Made by a program: the position numbers and the translations under genes. DNA of 64,000 nucleotides, taken from contig JAVTVX010000031.1 in NCBI GenBank assembly GCA_033439265.1, positions 5,937,501 through 6,001,500 of the forward strand, in the 5' to 3' direction. Below, one piece after another: positions 48,378 to 59,799 of the stretch. Below the pieces are notes generated by a model. It ran no database searches. It was not told the origin of the DNA and saw only the letters and a list, made by a program, of their open reading frames with translations. This stretch comes from Dillenia suffruticosa. Taxonomy: Eukaryota > Streptophyta > Magnoliopsida > Dilleniales > Dilleniaceae. The first letter of the stretch is position 1; each line of letters begins with the position of its first letter.

Positions 48378-49813
48378 TGATAGTAATATTTTGGACATTT
48401 GAATTGTATTATTTTAAGCTTTATTTATGAATTTGAGGACTATTTTAAATCCAATTTTATAATTTTACATTGATTAATTTCGTGGATTTTGATTTAGAAA
48501 ATGTTGAATCTAGTTTCTAAATTTTGGATGCGTAGACAATTATTAATATTTTGGGCATAACCTTTTATTCCGATATCCGATTGAGGTGATTCTTATGAGA
48601 ATCGAAAGAAGACTATGAGCCCTACAAATCTTGTGAAGACCCTAGAAGCTAATTTGGTATGAGCATGTCCGAAAATTGAGCCAAATTTGCTACACACCGG
48701 AAAAGGAGTCCATGTTGGAAAAGGCAAAGGCAATTAAGTGTTGAAAATTTAGAAATTAAGTTACTAAAAATTTCAGAAGATATTCTAGAATCAAGATAAA
48801 ATGGGAGTTTCTAAGTTTTGGAGAAAGTTAGAGTTCTTATCATCCCAACAACACGAAATTTCCAAATCAAACTCAAATACCAAGTTTTCAAAAATCTTAA
48901 GTATCCAAATCCTTCTAAGATTTTTAGTCCTATTTATATAACATTGCTAGGGCAGCAAGAGGGTCACGCCTCCTTCATTATTTTTTCTCATTCCTCCACT
49001 TTACAAACCCTAGCTGCCTCCATCATAGCATAGGCCTTTCACATCTATTCTCATGCAAACAAGGGTTGTAATGTTTTCTTTTACTCTTTTGTTTTTCTTT
49101 TTGATGTCTAGTTAATTTATTTGTTCCTAGAACTCATTGAATTCTATTTTTAATTAATTACAAGACTTGATTAAATTCTTTACCTTAAATCGTTGAATTT
49201 AATGTTTCGAAATGTTTAGACTTGTATTTTGCGTGATTTGAGATCGAGTACATGCATGACTCATACAATTGCATAAGATTAGTCCGAACAATAAAATTCA
49301 GAAGAGATTATGAGTATGACTATTGGATTAATTTCATGTGTGTGAATTTAAGAGAAACTTTAAATTACAAATTTTTATAGAATTTAATGCAATTCGATTA
49401 ATCAAAATTGTATGACCATTGGATTTTAGTTAGTGATATTAGGGATTCATTACATGACCATTGGGTGAATCTAATTTTGAAAAAATTACCTTTATTATTA
49501 ATAATTCATTAGTCAATAAATTTAGAGATTCGAAGAGATTTGTCTGTGTAAGAAATTGATAAATATGAAATTGATATTTTAGGGTTTTCATCATATTTGA
49601 ATTTCTATTACATTAAGGTTCGCATCTTAGATCTTGTTTTTAATAGTTTCTAATATTTTCATAATTTTGATTCATTTGTTCAACTTAGATTTGGTTTATT
49701 CATATTTGATAGTATAAAATATTTCTCATGGTAACAACACTTGACATCACATTTACACACAACACTCGATTATGTATACTTGCCTGAATTTGTGACATCA
49801 AAATCACGTATTA
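48378..49813 (+). repeat. 3' LTR of the gypsy element (uninterrupted)
   Basis: Starts TGATAGTAATATTTTGG and ends ATCACGTATTA. It is colinear with the joined 5' LTR throughout, with many substitutions and short gaps, and preserves the empty CACTA insertion site. It is followed at once by the target duplication GATGG. Confidence 0.9.
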
Positions 49814-49912
49814 GATGGGTTTTGGAGTGACTCCAAAAATTTTGACTAAGCCAAATATTGAACTCATAAATGAAATAAGGAAATAAAAAAGATTCTTAAA
49901 GAGAAATATGCT
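49814..49912 (+). pseudogene. Transposase_24 exon of the outer CACTA element, right half
   Basis: This continues the frame left at 32399: after the shared GATGG it reads 'GFGVTPKILTKPNIELINEI', then a stop, then 'KKILKEKYAALEC'. The helical tail is typical of the family. The following 900 bp (to about 50790) are AT-rich with no supported gene, apart from a short coding-like 'KIIIEKMSYHENHG' at about 50392-50440. Confidence 0.75.
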
Positions 49913-50792
49913 GCTCTAGAATGCTGATGCTAGCCAGTTTTGTTACCAAACATTTTTTTTAATCAATCTAGTATCCGCTTATTCAACTAATTGAATTCCA
50001 ATATTATGTGGTCCAATTTAAGAGTTAACTTTTCTAATACCTATTTTTCTATTTTCAAAACTTATTGGATTAAGAGTTTAGTATTATGTTACTAAAATCA
50101 AATGACATTTGTTTTTTACCAAATAGATTGGCATTAATGATTTGGATTCTAATAATAAGGTATGATAAAAATTCATATGAAACATATAAAAATTCATATG
50201 AAACATATATATATTATTTATATTTTTTACGGGATATTATTTTCATTGTCAATTATATTTGACCAATAACTATTAACTCCTTGATTTATATTTATGTATT
50301 GAGAGATTGTGAGAAGCTATACTTTAGATATTTTCTTGCGATTTAAATGTTTAATTAAGTCATTGTTTATTTTTTTTCCTTTTCTTTTTAGAAAATTATC
50401 ATTGAAAAGATGTCCTACCATGAAAATCATGGAGCAACACATCATATTAAGATAGCTACTTCAATGTTTTGAAGCTTTTGTGTTTGAGAGGGAGTTTTTG
50501 TGTTGTTTCTTACACATTTTCATCTTCAATGAGCATGTAAAACTTTTTTTGTAGCAATAGATTTAGATATTTAAATATTTTTTCTTATACACCGAATATT
50601 TTATTTATTTATTATTTGATAAATGACTATTATTTCATAATGTATAAGTTATATTTAATAAAATGTACTAATTTAAATATATAAAAATTTTAAAAAATGT
50701 GTTAAAAATTGTCGAAATATATATCCATTATCATGTTTTATAATCTTATATTATAGTGATTTTCTGCCACATTTTCAAATGTTTATACAAAA

Positions 50793-52933
50793 TATTTTTT
50801 TATGAACAACATGGAAATTTATTAACAAATCCAATTCAAATTATAACCAAACTCAAAAACAAATCTTGTGAGAAACACCTTAACGAGTCAAAAAAATATG
50901 CAATGGAATTACCAAATCTAGGAACATGAAAAGTGAAGATAGAATTCAAACTTAAAATAATCTATCAATCTCAATAACAATCTATAGCAACTTCTACGAT
51001 TGAGAGGAGGCTTAGTCACCCAAGAAATTACCAATTGAGAATTAGATTCAATCAAGAAGCTTTCAATGAAAGTAGAAACTCAATTAGCAAATAAAGAAAG
51101 GGCATCATTAGTTGCTTACAGGTTTACTGCATTTGAGTCACATATCCTAATAGGAACGGAGAACATATTGATGAAGAAGCCATCCGAATTCCTTAAAACA
51201 CCACCAATCGTACCTGGCCTAGATTTCCAATTGAGGAAGCAACCACATTGAACTTCAAAGTATTACTAGGGGCGAAGTGCAACCAATAGATGGTCGAGAT
51301 TTCTTGAGAGCCGGGGGAAACCGAATATCTAAGATTTTAAATGGAAGAATTGGCATTACAATATTAGACCAAATCAAAGGGTTATGCACCATTCTAATAG
51401 CCAATATTATATTTTTTAGAGCAACTACAATGAATCAATGCTAACATAGTGGAAGATTACCTCATTTCGATATAGCCACCAAGACCAAACTACAACATAG
51501 AATAATAGCTGCCAAATAAATGCATCCCTAGCTGAAAAATTGAACCCCATCCAAGCATCATAAAGCTGCAAAATAGTTTGTGGAAATAGCCAATATAAAT
51601 CCTAACTAAGCATTTATGCCATCGAAGCCAAGAGAAATCGTAATGTAAAAATAAGTGATCTATGGTTTCAATTTTAGGAGAATAGAAAGAGAAAAGGTTT
51701 GATCCTTTGGAAGTATATTCCATGAACAAGGTCCAGACACAAATTAGAAGTTTGCTTCCAAATCATTCTATTTGCAAAGAAGCATCTAATTTGTAATCAT
51801 TTAGCAGATCAAAAGGAGCTCTCCATTGCTCTAACTCCCAATCTAAGCAACGTTTATGAAGAGCAATGTCCTAGATCTAGGCACAATTATCCTAAAAACA
51901 ATACTTGGAAATTTGTGCATTAAACAGAGAGAATAGAGCAAAAATCCTCTGAAATTTGAATTGAAGAGATCCAACATCAAGCCAATGATCCTCCCAAAAA
52001 TGAAAGAAAGAACTATTCCCAACCTAAAGCAGATAGAAAATCGAAAGCTTTCATTGTATTTTGAACCGAGGGACAAAGGGCTAATTATTTGATGCCACTA
52101 GAAAGAAGTATGTCGATCGGTATCTGTAGCTAAAACCAAAGCAATATCAGAGGATTTTACAAAAAGAGTCTATAACAAATATCCAGAGAGATTCTAACTA
52201 AGAGCTATATATCTAAAGACCTTTTATTAAGGAGAGCAAAATTTCTAATTTCTAGAGTAACAATTTCCAAACCACCATCAGTAACAATTTGTGTAGCTAA
52301 CCAAATGAATACCTTATTTGTTGAAACTCCATTCCAAAGAAGATTTATTTTGAACTTCTTTAAGAGATCAAGAACAAATTTTGGGGTTTTAAAAATAGAC
52401 AAAAATTAAATAGGTAAACTTGATAAAATCGACTTAATCATTACCAACTGGCCTATGTAAGGAAAATGCTTCCTTTTCTAACTTGACAGGTGTACCTCTA
52501 CTTTCTTGGGAATAGGTTCCCAAATAAACAAGACTCTACTAAGCACCCCTAAAGGTAAACCCAAATAACTAGCAGATAAGGTACCTATAAACAACCAAGG
52601 ATATTAGCCAGGCGATGAAACTCAGTAGAAGGAATATGGATTTTGAAAATTTTACTTCTAAAAAAATTGATAGCTAAGCCAAACATTAGTTGAAAACTAT
52701 GCAACACAAATTTGTTATTAAGCAAAAATGACAAATCAACCTTTGAAAAAATTAAAGTGTTACCAGCAAATTGCAGGTAAGAAATGGAAAGATTAAAGGA
52801 ATCAATAGTAACAACTGAAAAAAGATCTTCTGAAATTGCCTTGGAAAACAAAGCACATAGTCCTTCTACTACCACATTAAATAAGAAAGGGGAAAGAGGG
52901 TAACCTTGTCTCAACACTCTTCATATAGGAAAC
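50793..52933 (-). pseudogene. LINE (non-LTR retrotransposon) ORF2 remnant, 5'-truncated
   Basis: Minus-strand reading gives, in order: the reverse transcriptase palm end ('LRQGYPLSPFLFNVVVEGL', then 'SYLQFAGNTLIFSK' at 52759-52800); the thumb ('LMFGLAINFFRSKIFKIHIP', then 'ANILGC'); the connecting part ('NLLWNGVSTNKVFIWLA', 52330-52270); a zf-RVT region ('KIETIDHLFLHYDFSWLRWHK', 51670-51610); and RNase H pieces with many stops (51290-50900). The catalytic FADD motif is FAGN. The 3' end is at about 50793-50800, where an A-run on the minus strand is followed by unrelated sequence. At 52934 the copia LTR cuts it, and the rest was not found in the window. Confidence 0.85.
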
Positions 52934-53395
52934 TGTTGGAAATTGGAGGGTCGGGTCGCCCATGTGGGTTTGACCCGACCCAAACCCTTTTATTAAAGCT
53001 CAAATGGTATGGAAACAAGGAAGGGGGGAGTAGTTTTCTCCCAACTCCCTTTGGTAATTTGAATTTTAAAAAGGGGATGAAAGTTACCCCTTGTTTTAAC
53101 TTGGTAAAAAACAAAAAGTGAAGTAACGTGTGTGTAACTTCCAAGAAAACTCCTTCATCTTCTCTATTGTGAAAAACCTAAGAAAAGGAAGAACACAAAT
53201 CTCCATTGTTGAGGGATTGAAGGTGACCATTCATATATCTTACTCAAAGACATTTAGATCATGAAAAATAAAAGCAAACCATACGTGATTGTTTTTCGAC
53301 CGCGCATCAAAAGGGTTAGTGATTCCTAGATCCTGTTTTTATTTCGATTTTTAAAAGCATGAAAATCATGTATTGATTGTATAACAAAGTTTTCA
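52934..53395 (+). mobile_element. Ty1/copia LTR (462 bp)
   Basis: Starts TGTTGGAAATTGG, ends AAAGTTTTCA, and is followed within two bases by a tRNA-Met-type primer site. It interrupts the LINE remnant. The five bases before it are GAAAC. No second LTR was found in the window, so the element is truncated or extends beyond a later rearrangement. Confidence 0.75.
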
Positions 53396-53409
53396 TTAGT
53401 ATCAGAGCA
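53396..53409 (+). other. copia primer-binding site
   Basis: 'ttagtatcagagca' differs by one base from TTGGTATCAGAGC, complementary to the 3' end of initiator tRNA-Met, the usual copia primer. Confidence 0.8.
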
Positions 53410-54404
53410 TGCAATGGTTGTTTCTTATTTTTCTATGCATGAAAAATATGGATTATGTTAAATATTGGAGCAATTTTTTTTTAAGAATGTTGTCCATGCT
53501 AACTTGTATGATTCTCAATGAAAATGTCTAAAATTTTAATATATGAATACCCATATGATAAGGAATCTCTTTGCAAACAATTGAGTTTGCACGTCTGGTA
53601 ATTTTAGAGAAAAATGAAACCCTAGCCGAAAAAGAAAATGCTTATATTTCTTTGCATGATAGGTTTTGTGATTTCAAATTGGTATGGTTAGATTCGCCAT
53701 TAAAAGTCCTTTCCAACCATATAAAGACATGCAAAACGGTTCAGAAATGAAGGAGATATGGCTTAGGAAAATTAGGGTCGAAGTGCAAAAGAATTTCTAC
53801 ATGAGAAAGATGATGAACAGTGACAAAAGACAAATCTTACTCTTGGCCCTACTTGTGTGACATCTAAACACTGAGTTCTAGACCTCTGATCAGAAAACTA
53901 AAACTACCAATAGAATTAGAATATCCAAAAATGGGGGGTAGCTGGAATTTGGGGAGGAGTAACCGCTAGGAAGGCGGCGTGTGGAGGCCACGCTCCGTCT
54001 CGGGCGAGTGGGCGTGTGGCCCACTCGCCTGGACATCCCGGTGTTGCGTGAAGGCGCGTGAGATGCACCTTCCCGACATGATTTGGATCGAAACCATTTG
54101 TAGAATATTTTTGATTTTTTGTAATTTTTATTTATTTTTCTGTGATGAAAAATATTTTTTATTGGTTTTAAAATTGTAAAATCGTTTAATAATTATAGAA
54201 AAATTATTTTTTAGTTTCAAAAATTTATGAAAATTTTTTCATATGTTAAGAAAATTATTTAATAATTTTTTGGCTACCTATATTAAAATTTTCAATATCC
54301 GTTTGATTTTATGCTCATCAATTTATATATGAATATATATTTTTTTTAATATAAATTCATTGAATGATTGAGTATGATTATTAGACATGGTATTTTAAAA
54401 TTTA
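53410..54404 (+). other. copia 5' leader region
   Basis: AT-rich noncoding sequence with a GC-rich patch at about 53960-54080 ('gggcgagtgggcgtgtggcc'). No protein domain is recognised. The short ORF at 53979-54179 spans this patch and looks accidental. Confidence 0.5.
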
Positions 54405-54844
54405 ATGATTGGCTTCATGACCAATCTATTGCTTACCATATTGTTAGGATATGGTGAGGATCAGACGAATTCTCGTTGTTCTCCGAGGGAGACACAAGCC
54501 GAGAGAACTTCTCAGCGTTTGGCAAAGTTTGCTAAAATGATAAATTATAAAATGAATCCAATTCATACTTTGCCACAACGCTTAAGAGTGATGAGTCGAA
54601 AACGGTTTGGATTTCTGCATTTGGGTCATTGGTTTGGGGGACATAGAGCCGAGATGAATATAATTAGGAACTCTCTCCATGGTAATCTAGTTAGAATGGC
54701 TGATGAGATAATGGAAGAGGATGAACGGATCATCAGATTAAGATTGCTTAAAATGTGGCGAACTAAGCAGATAGAGATTAAGATGAGGAGATCACTATCT
54801 CTAAATTTAAATGGTGGTCCAGCACGAGCAGTTAGGAGATTTTG
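54405..54844 (+). CDS. Unrecognised open frame, interrupted by LTR B
   Basis: An uninterrupted frame starting at the ATG at 54405 encodes a basic protein rich in Arg, Lys, Met and Leu, with a short hydrophobic start ('MTNLLLTILLGYG') and helical segments such as 'NLVRMADEIMEEDERIIR' and 'LLKMWRTKQIEIKMRR'. LTR B interrupts it at 54844. Past the LTR, from the repeated TTTTC at 58619, the same frame continues for about 28 more codons to the stop at 58700-58702. The original ORF was therefore about 170 codons. It lies between the copia primer site and the copia gag start, so it may be an extra ORF in a copia leader, a captured gene fragment or a separate insertion. I do not recognise the family. 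Confidence 0.45.
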
Positions 54845-57800
54845 TGTAACACCGACTCTCTGTGTATTGTGTTGTACTCCATTCATGTATATGTATATAT
54901 ATATATATATATGATATTATAAGTAGTAAATTTCACTCAGAATTTTTTGCGATTTACTTCACGATCTAAATTCGCACTCGTTAACACTATGTTTGAGGAG
55001 CGTGCCGAAAATCCTAATTCGGGTGAGATGAGTTTCGAGTGAGCAAACGATCTCAGTTTTACACGGGATCAGATCAATTAGATTCAGAGTGTCATAATTG
55101 GCCAATGAGGCTTGCACGTATTTTCGTGTTGGGCCATAAATTTAGCCCAGGGGTAGCACGAATAGTGCACCATGGACCCAAAATGAAGGTCATTGGACCA
55201 TTTTGAGATTTATATGTACAATTTTGTTTCTAATGAAATGTCACGTGCCAAATTGATTAAAAAGGTTAAGCAAACCCGAATTTCAAAAATTCTCATACGT
55301 TTACTGGGAAACGCTCAGTGCACATTTGCCTGGAGGTGAAGAAATTTCTTCGATCGGGCCAAATTAAATTCTAGCCATGTTAAATCGCTGAAATTTCACA
55401 AAGGAAGCCTAAATCAGGCTGCTAAGTTATGAGGGTGGAATTGACCCTATCGAGCCAAAATGAAATCCCCGCGTACAAAATTAAGCCATGGGATTTACAT
55501 GTGCAAAATATGTTTCTAAGATAATTTCTCTAGGCAGAAGGGTGAAATTGGAGCGTTGGCCTGGAGAAGGCTCAGGACCATAGAATTCTCGCCAAAGAAA
55601 CCCTACTTCTAGGCAGAATGAAAATTTGTTCAAGCAAATGGTCTCATTTTCATCCGAAACTTATATTTTTGTGATTCTACGCATAAAATAGAGCACATAG
55701 CCATATTTCACGAATTTCGAGGCATATGTCAAATTTTGATCAATCGACGCTCACCTTCACTCCGGAAGACAGTTGGATGGTCAAACAACCTCATATTCGC
55801 ACGAGATCTGTAGCACTAGACTCAAAACAAAAACTTGCATTCGGTGTACGATTTTAAAAAATTTTGAAATGAATAGTAACTTTGACCGGTCTCGGGTCAA
55901 AGCGAGGTGTTGTGGATAGACTCAAAGGACATGAGATTAATGTTTTTGGAATGTGTAAAAGTGTTTTATGGGGGAATGTGAGATCATGACAAGTGGCAAC
56001 ATGTGGAGAGGGAGATCATAACTTAAAAAGTTATAAATGGCCAAGATTAGGGGGTTTGGGGTAAATTTAAAATTAAGAAAAGACTTAAGTGCAATTAGGA
56101 AAAAGAAGAAGGGTCACCTAAGAAGAAGAAAAAAAAAACCTAAACACTCCTCCATTCTTTAGCCCAAGCAGCCGTGAGTGAAGCATGGAGAAACCCCCTT
56201 CGTGAGAGCTCTTCCTCCTCCCTTCTTCCTATCGTAGACAGCTTCAACCTTCAAGCATTCAACACCATTTCTACCTTCAAACAACCTCCCTCAAGGCTCA
56301 CAACAACCTGTCCAAGAATGGAGACTAAAGGGCAAAGATTTCTTGGTGGAAATTGAAGAGTCAGAAGTCCAAAACCAAGGAAAAATTCTGTACTTCCTTC
56401 AACCTTCGTCCAGAAATTTTGGGTAGGTGTTTTCCTCTCCTCTTTGTCTATTTCATACTTAAATTTCAGGCCATGATAAGGTGGAATTGTTAGAGAACAA
56501 GAGGGGGTCGAAATTGGGGAAAAATGAAGGAAATTGGGGAATTTTGGATGGGCATTCTAGTAGACTGCCTTTGGTGTTTAAAATGATCCTAGGAGGAAGA
56601 AGAAACGTGGGCATAACTTAGTTTAGGAGGACAGGATGTTGGCATAAGAAAATGGATTGTTTCAATCCCAAATTTGTGTCCAAATTGGTGGAGAATGATC
56701 CTAGGCTAGATTCCAGAATTTTCAGCACCCACATGAGAGTAATTTGTACCTAGATGGTCACAAATTTTGGTAGAAATTCTGTTCAATATTCTGCAGTAAA
56801 ATTTTTGGACCTTTGGACATGGAAATTGGAGGAATTTTGGAGTGTTAAATGCATAAATTTGGTTTGGGGTGTGTGGGCTGAATTGTGGGTGAATGTGTGC
56901 AAAAATGTGGCACCAATGAGGGGTGTTTATGTGAATGAGATGGGAACCAAATAAGTGCAGTGAGTTTGGGGACCTTGAGCATACATTTCAATGGATTTTG
57001 GAGTACAAGAATGCATGTGGGTCTTAAGAGCATTGTGGTGTGGTGATAATGTAATGAAATAGTGAGTGGTGATTTTTGTAAATTCCTTGTATTGTTGCTT
57101 TTGTAGTGACATATTCCTTGATCGTCCGAAGGGAGATTGATTTCTTCTCATGGAGCGTTCATGCTCGTGACGCACCCTGCGAGCATGGTGAGTTGGATTT
57201 ATTTCAATTTTTTTGTTTAATATGTAAACCCTGTTTTATAATATTTTAATAAATGTGCATGATTTGTAGCGTGCTTGAAATGTTTTGACTGGTTTTGGAA
57301 CTGACTTTTTGTGAACCGATAGAGTATCCAAAAATTTGGTTGAATTATGAAATTATGCATCCATGTGGTTGAAATGTATAATGTGTCATTTTATACTATA
57401 TGTTACATTTGGTTTGTGAATCTGATTTCGGCACATTCTTGATACGATATTGATTTTGGCCTTGAGGGCTTTAGTATGTATTGTTCCGTAGCTACGAAAG
57501 ATACCATGAGAGGCGCTTAGGTGGCATCCAGATATACCTAGGCCTAGGGTATCCCACAAGTTGTCTTGATTTTATTAAAGATACGGTACTAGCTAGGTTG
57601 AACCCGAAAAGGGGGAGAATTTTGATACTCTCTCCAAGTCTAGTACCTTGACGAGGTCCGTTGCCAACATGGGGGTAGAGAGCACTTTAAATAAATTTGC
57701 ATATAATACCTCCGGTGCGTCTGTCATAGGTTAAGGTAGATTTCTGCCAGGACACTTTCGGTTGGCAACTCTATGATTTTTAAAGACAATGCTTTGGATG

Positions 57801-58618
57801 CATATTTAACTTGATAATGCATGCTAATGATATATTGTTTAAATGAAAAGCGTGATGATTTGAAGTATGATTGTATACTTATGCTTTGACACTCCAGTTT
57901 CACAATTCTTATTAGACAATTGCATTCACCCACTCACTAACTGAGTATTCTTTCCCTAAGTACTCACCCTAATTTCTCTTCTTGTTTCAGAGATAGTATT
58001 TGGCAAGGAGCGTTGTTTTTAGGATACTCAGTATCATTGGGAGATCTGGTCTAAACTTGAGGAGTTATTGTATATTTCCATTACAAACAAATTTTATTGA
58101 TGAAGTATATGTTTTCTGGGGTCTATAGATGATCATTGTATAATTCTGGGATAACTGTATAAATCTGAACATTTAAATTGTGGAACTCTCATATCATTGT
58201 ATAACACTTGCATTGAGGCAATTCCTATTCATTGTGTACATTCTTAGGAATGTGTCATGTCCTAGAAGTATACTCTAAGATCGTTTGGTGCCACCTCTAA
58301 ATCACAAGAGGGGCGACTGGCGGCTATTCCATGCCTTTGATGGGGGCATGGCAGTAGAGGTCTGTGGTTAGGACTATGGAAATTTGTTTTGTTAACCTTG
58401 CATTGTTCTGGATTGGGTGGTATGGATGTGTTGGTCCAATGTTGAGATTTGAATTTATGTATTGTGAGGCCGGGTTGGCCCTATTGTACAGGTAATAGGT
58501 TGATTTCTACATTTGAGACCTTTGATATATGGGGAAGTTCTACCCGTTTTTCTGTAAAAATATAACCATCATCCAGGACAATTGGCAGCTGTTCATGATC
58601 CCAATTCGGGGCGTGACA
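54845..58618 (+). mobile_element. LTR B: long gypsy-type solo LTR (3774 bp)
   Basis: It starts TGTAACACCGACTC and ends TTCGGGGCGTGACA. The flanks are TTTTG (54840-54844) and TTTTC (58619-58623), a 5-bp duplication with one change. Removing the LTR restores an open reading frame, which supports the boundaries independently. No gypsy primer site or coding sequence follows, so it is a solo LTR. It shares its 3' 1.4 kb with LTR C and its 5' part with LTR D. An (AT)n microsatellite lies at 54894-54914. Small ORFs in it (56174-56954) are not genes. Confidence 0.85.
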
Positions 58619-58702
58619 TTTTCTCCCACTGATAGACTTTTAGTGAGAATGATTAACATGGTTACTCACATGTATATGGAAGAAAAGAAAGAGATAGAAT
58701 AG
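58619..58702 (+). CDS. Continuation of the unrecognised frame after LTR B
   Basis: In the frame left at 54839 this gives about 28 codons including 'RLLVRMINMVTHMYMEEKKE' and a stop (TAG, 58700-58702). No stop or shift separates it from the left part once the LTR and one duplication copy are ignored. The 470 bp to the copia gag start are AT-rich and hold nothing recognised. Confidence 0.45.
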   Translation, partial: FSPTDRLLVRMINMVTHMYMEEKKEIE

Positions 58703-59174
58703 GAGAAATGAAATATTGTATCTCTCTTATTTTCTTTGTTAAATAGTTATGTACTATGATTATGAATAGTAAGGATCTATTAACATGCGTTGTAGACCGA
58801 ATTATTTTTATATATGAATGTATTTAGAATGCTTTTGGTATTTTGAAAGGAATGCATATCTATGTGAGAATGCAAGTATGTGAAAATGATATGTTCATAT
58901 TTCGCATGATTCTAAATACGTGAAATATTTTAGTTGGAGGTTTTAGGTTGGTAGGATTTAAGTAATTCTCATCTAAAATCTGATGAATTTTGTTGCTTTA
59001 AAATTAAGTTTATGGTAATCAAACATTTCGCTCTTGAATGATGATTAAGAACTTAGTGAACTTTCGAGTCTATACCTTGTGTTCGTTTATCATAAATGTT
59101 AGTTTTAAGTACAAAATTGAAAACATTATATGAGTATGAAAACACACGTTTACCTCTCTTTGAAAACACAGACC

Positions 59175-59275
59175 ATGGCATCAAAAACGATAATAGCTAA
59201 CCTTAATAAGGGTGATAAGTTCAATGACGACAATTATGACATTTAGCGCCATAAGATATGGTAGCCACTTGTCCG
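59175..59275 (+). pseudogene. copia gag N-terminus, truncated
   Basis: The ATG at 59175 begins 'MASKTIIANLNKGDKFNDD', followed by 'NYDI', a stop (59244-59246) and 'RHKIW'. This is the conserved gag start of a large plant Ty1/copia group. It matches the orientation of the copia LTR at 52934, so both probably belong to one element. Homology ends near 59275, where the minus-strand gypsy remnant begins. Confidence 0.7.
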
Positions 59276-59291
59276 AGGGTCCTTTTACAGG

Positions 59292-59588
59292 TTAAGAATA
59301 AGGTCGTAGGTGTGCCCGATTGAAGACCATTTGTCTAAAGGTGTCCCAGTAAAGAAAATCACAACCTGGTCCTTGATCAACAAAAATTCTTTTAACTATG
59401 TACTGGCCGATCATTGCTGTGATGACCAATGGGTCTTCACAGCTTGGTTGGACTCCTGCAAGGTTGTCATCATCAAATCCTATCATCAATTTTTTTTTTT
59501 TTTGTTTTTGTCCCTTCCCAACACGAGTTGAGAGGACCACCTTGGAGGCAGACAGTTCCGTCATCCAGAAGATCAAGGTGACGATCAC
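59292..59588 (-). pseudogene. gypsy aspartic protease (minus strand)
   Basis: A 98-codon open frame with 'LMIGFDDDNLAGVQPSCEDP', then 'LVITAMIGQYIVKRIFVDQG', then 'GCDFLYWDTFRQM'. Tat-type proteases have VD-x-GSS-x-D at this point. Here it reads VDQGPGCD, so the loop is altered but the first Asp remains. The frame ends after 'AHLRPYS', close to the truncation point. Confidence 0.8.
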
Positions 59589-59799
59589 TTTGTTGAGTAG
59601 GGACTCATTTCTGTCACATTGGTTGATCAGGGAGTGGGAAGTCCATCTTTAGAAGAGGGAGTCAATGAAGGTGGGTGCCCTCCCCATATGTGAAGGATCA
59701 CCTCACTTGATTCCTGGTGGTTCTCAGGACAAGTTGTTCATTTGCCTCATCTCCTCATCTCATCCCTTGCGGTTCTCGGTAGGGATTTCATGGTCAATA

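Larger units (their letters stand above)
32400..49813 (+). mobile_element. Athila/Tat-like Ty3/gypsy retrotransposon (interrupted)
   Basis: The LTRs start TGATAG(C/T)AATATTTT (32400 and 48378). The 5' copy ends CGTGTATCA (43821) and the 3' copy CACGTATTA (49813). The flanking duplication GATGG is perfect at 32395-32399 and 49814-49818. A primer site resembling the tRNA-Asp type follows the 5' LTR. Between the LTRs are gag, a CCHC knuckle and protease, then directly the 3' noncoding part with 'tattgggaggtaacc'. Reverse transcriptase, RNase H and integrase are absent, so the element could move only with help. The LTRs are clearly diverged, so the insertion is old. Without the nested CACTA the element is about 7.4 kb. 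Confidence 0.9.

Noticed and set aside
57105..57114. TTTTGTAGTG, a CACTA-like end within LTR B
   Set aside because: It lies inside LTR sequence with no subterminal repeats and no partner end.
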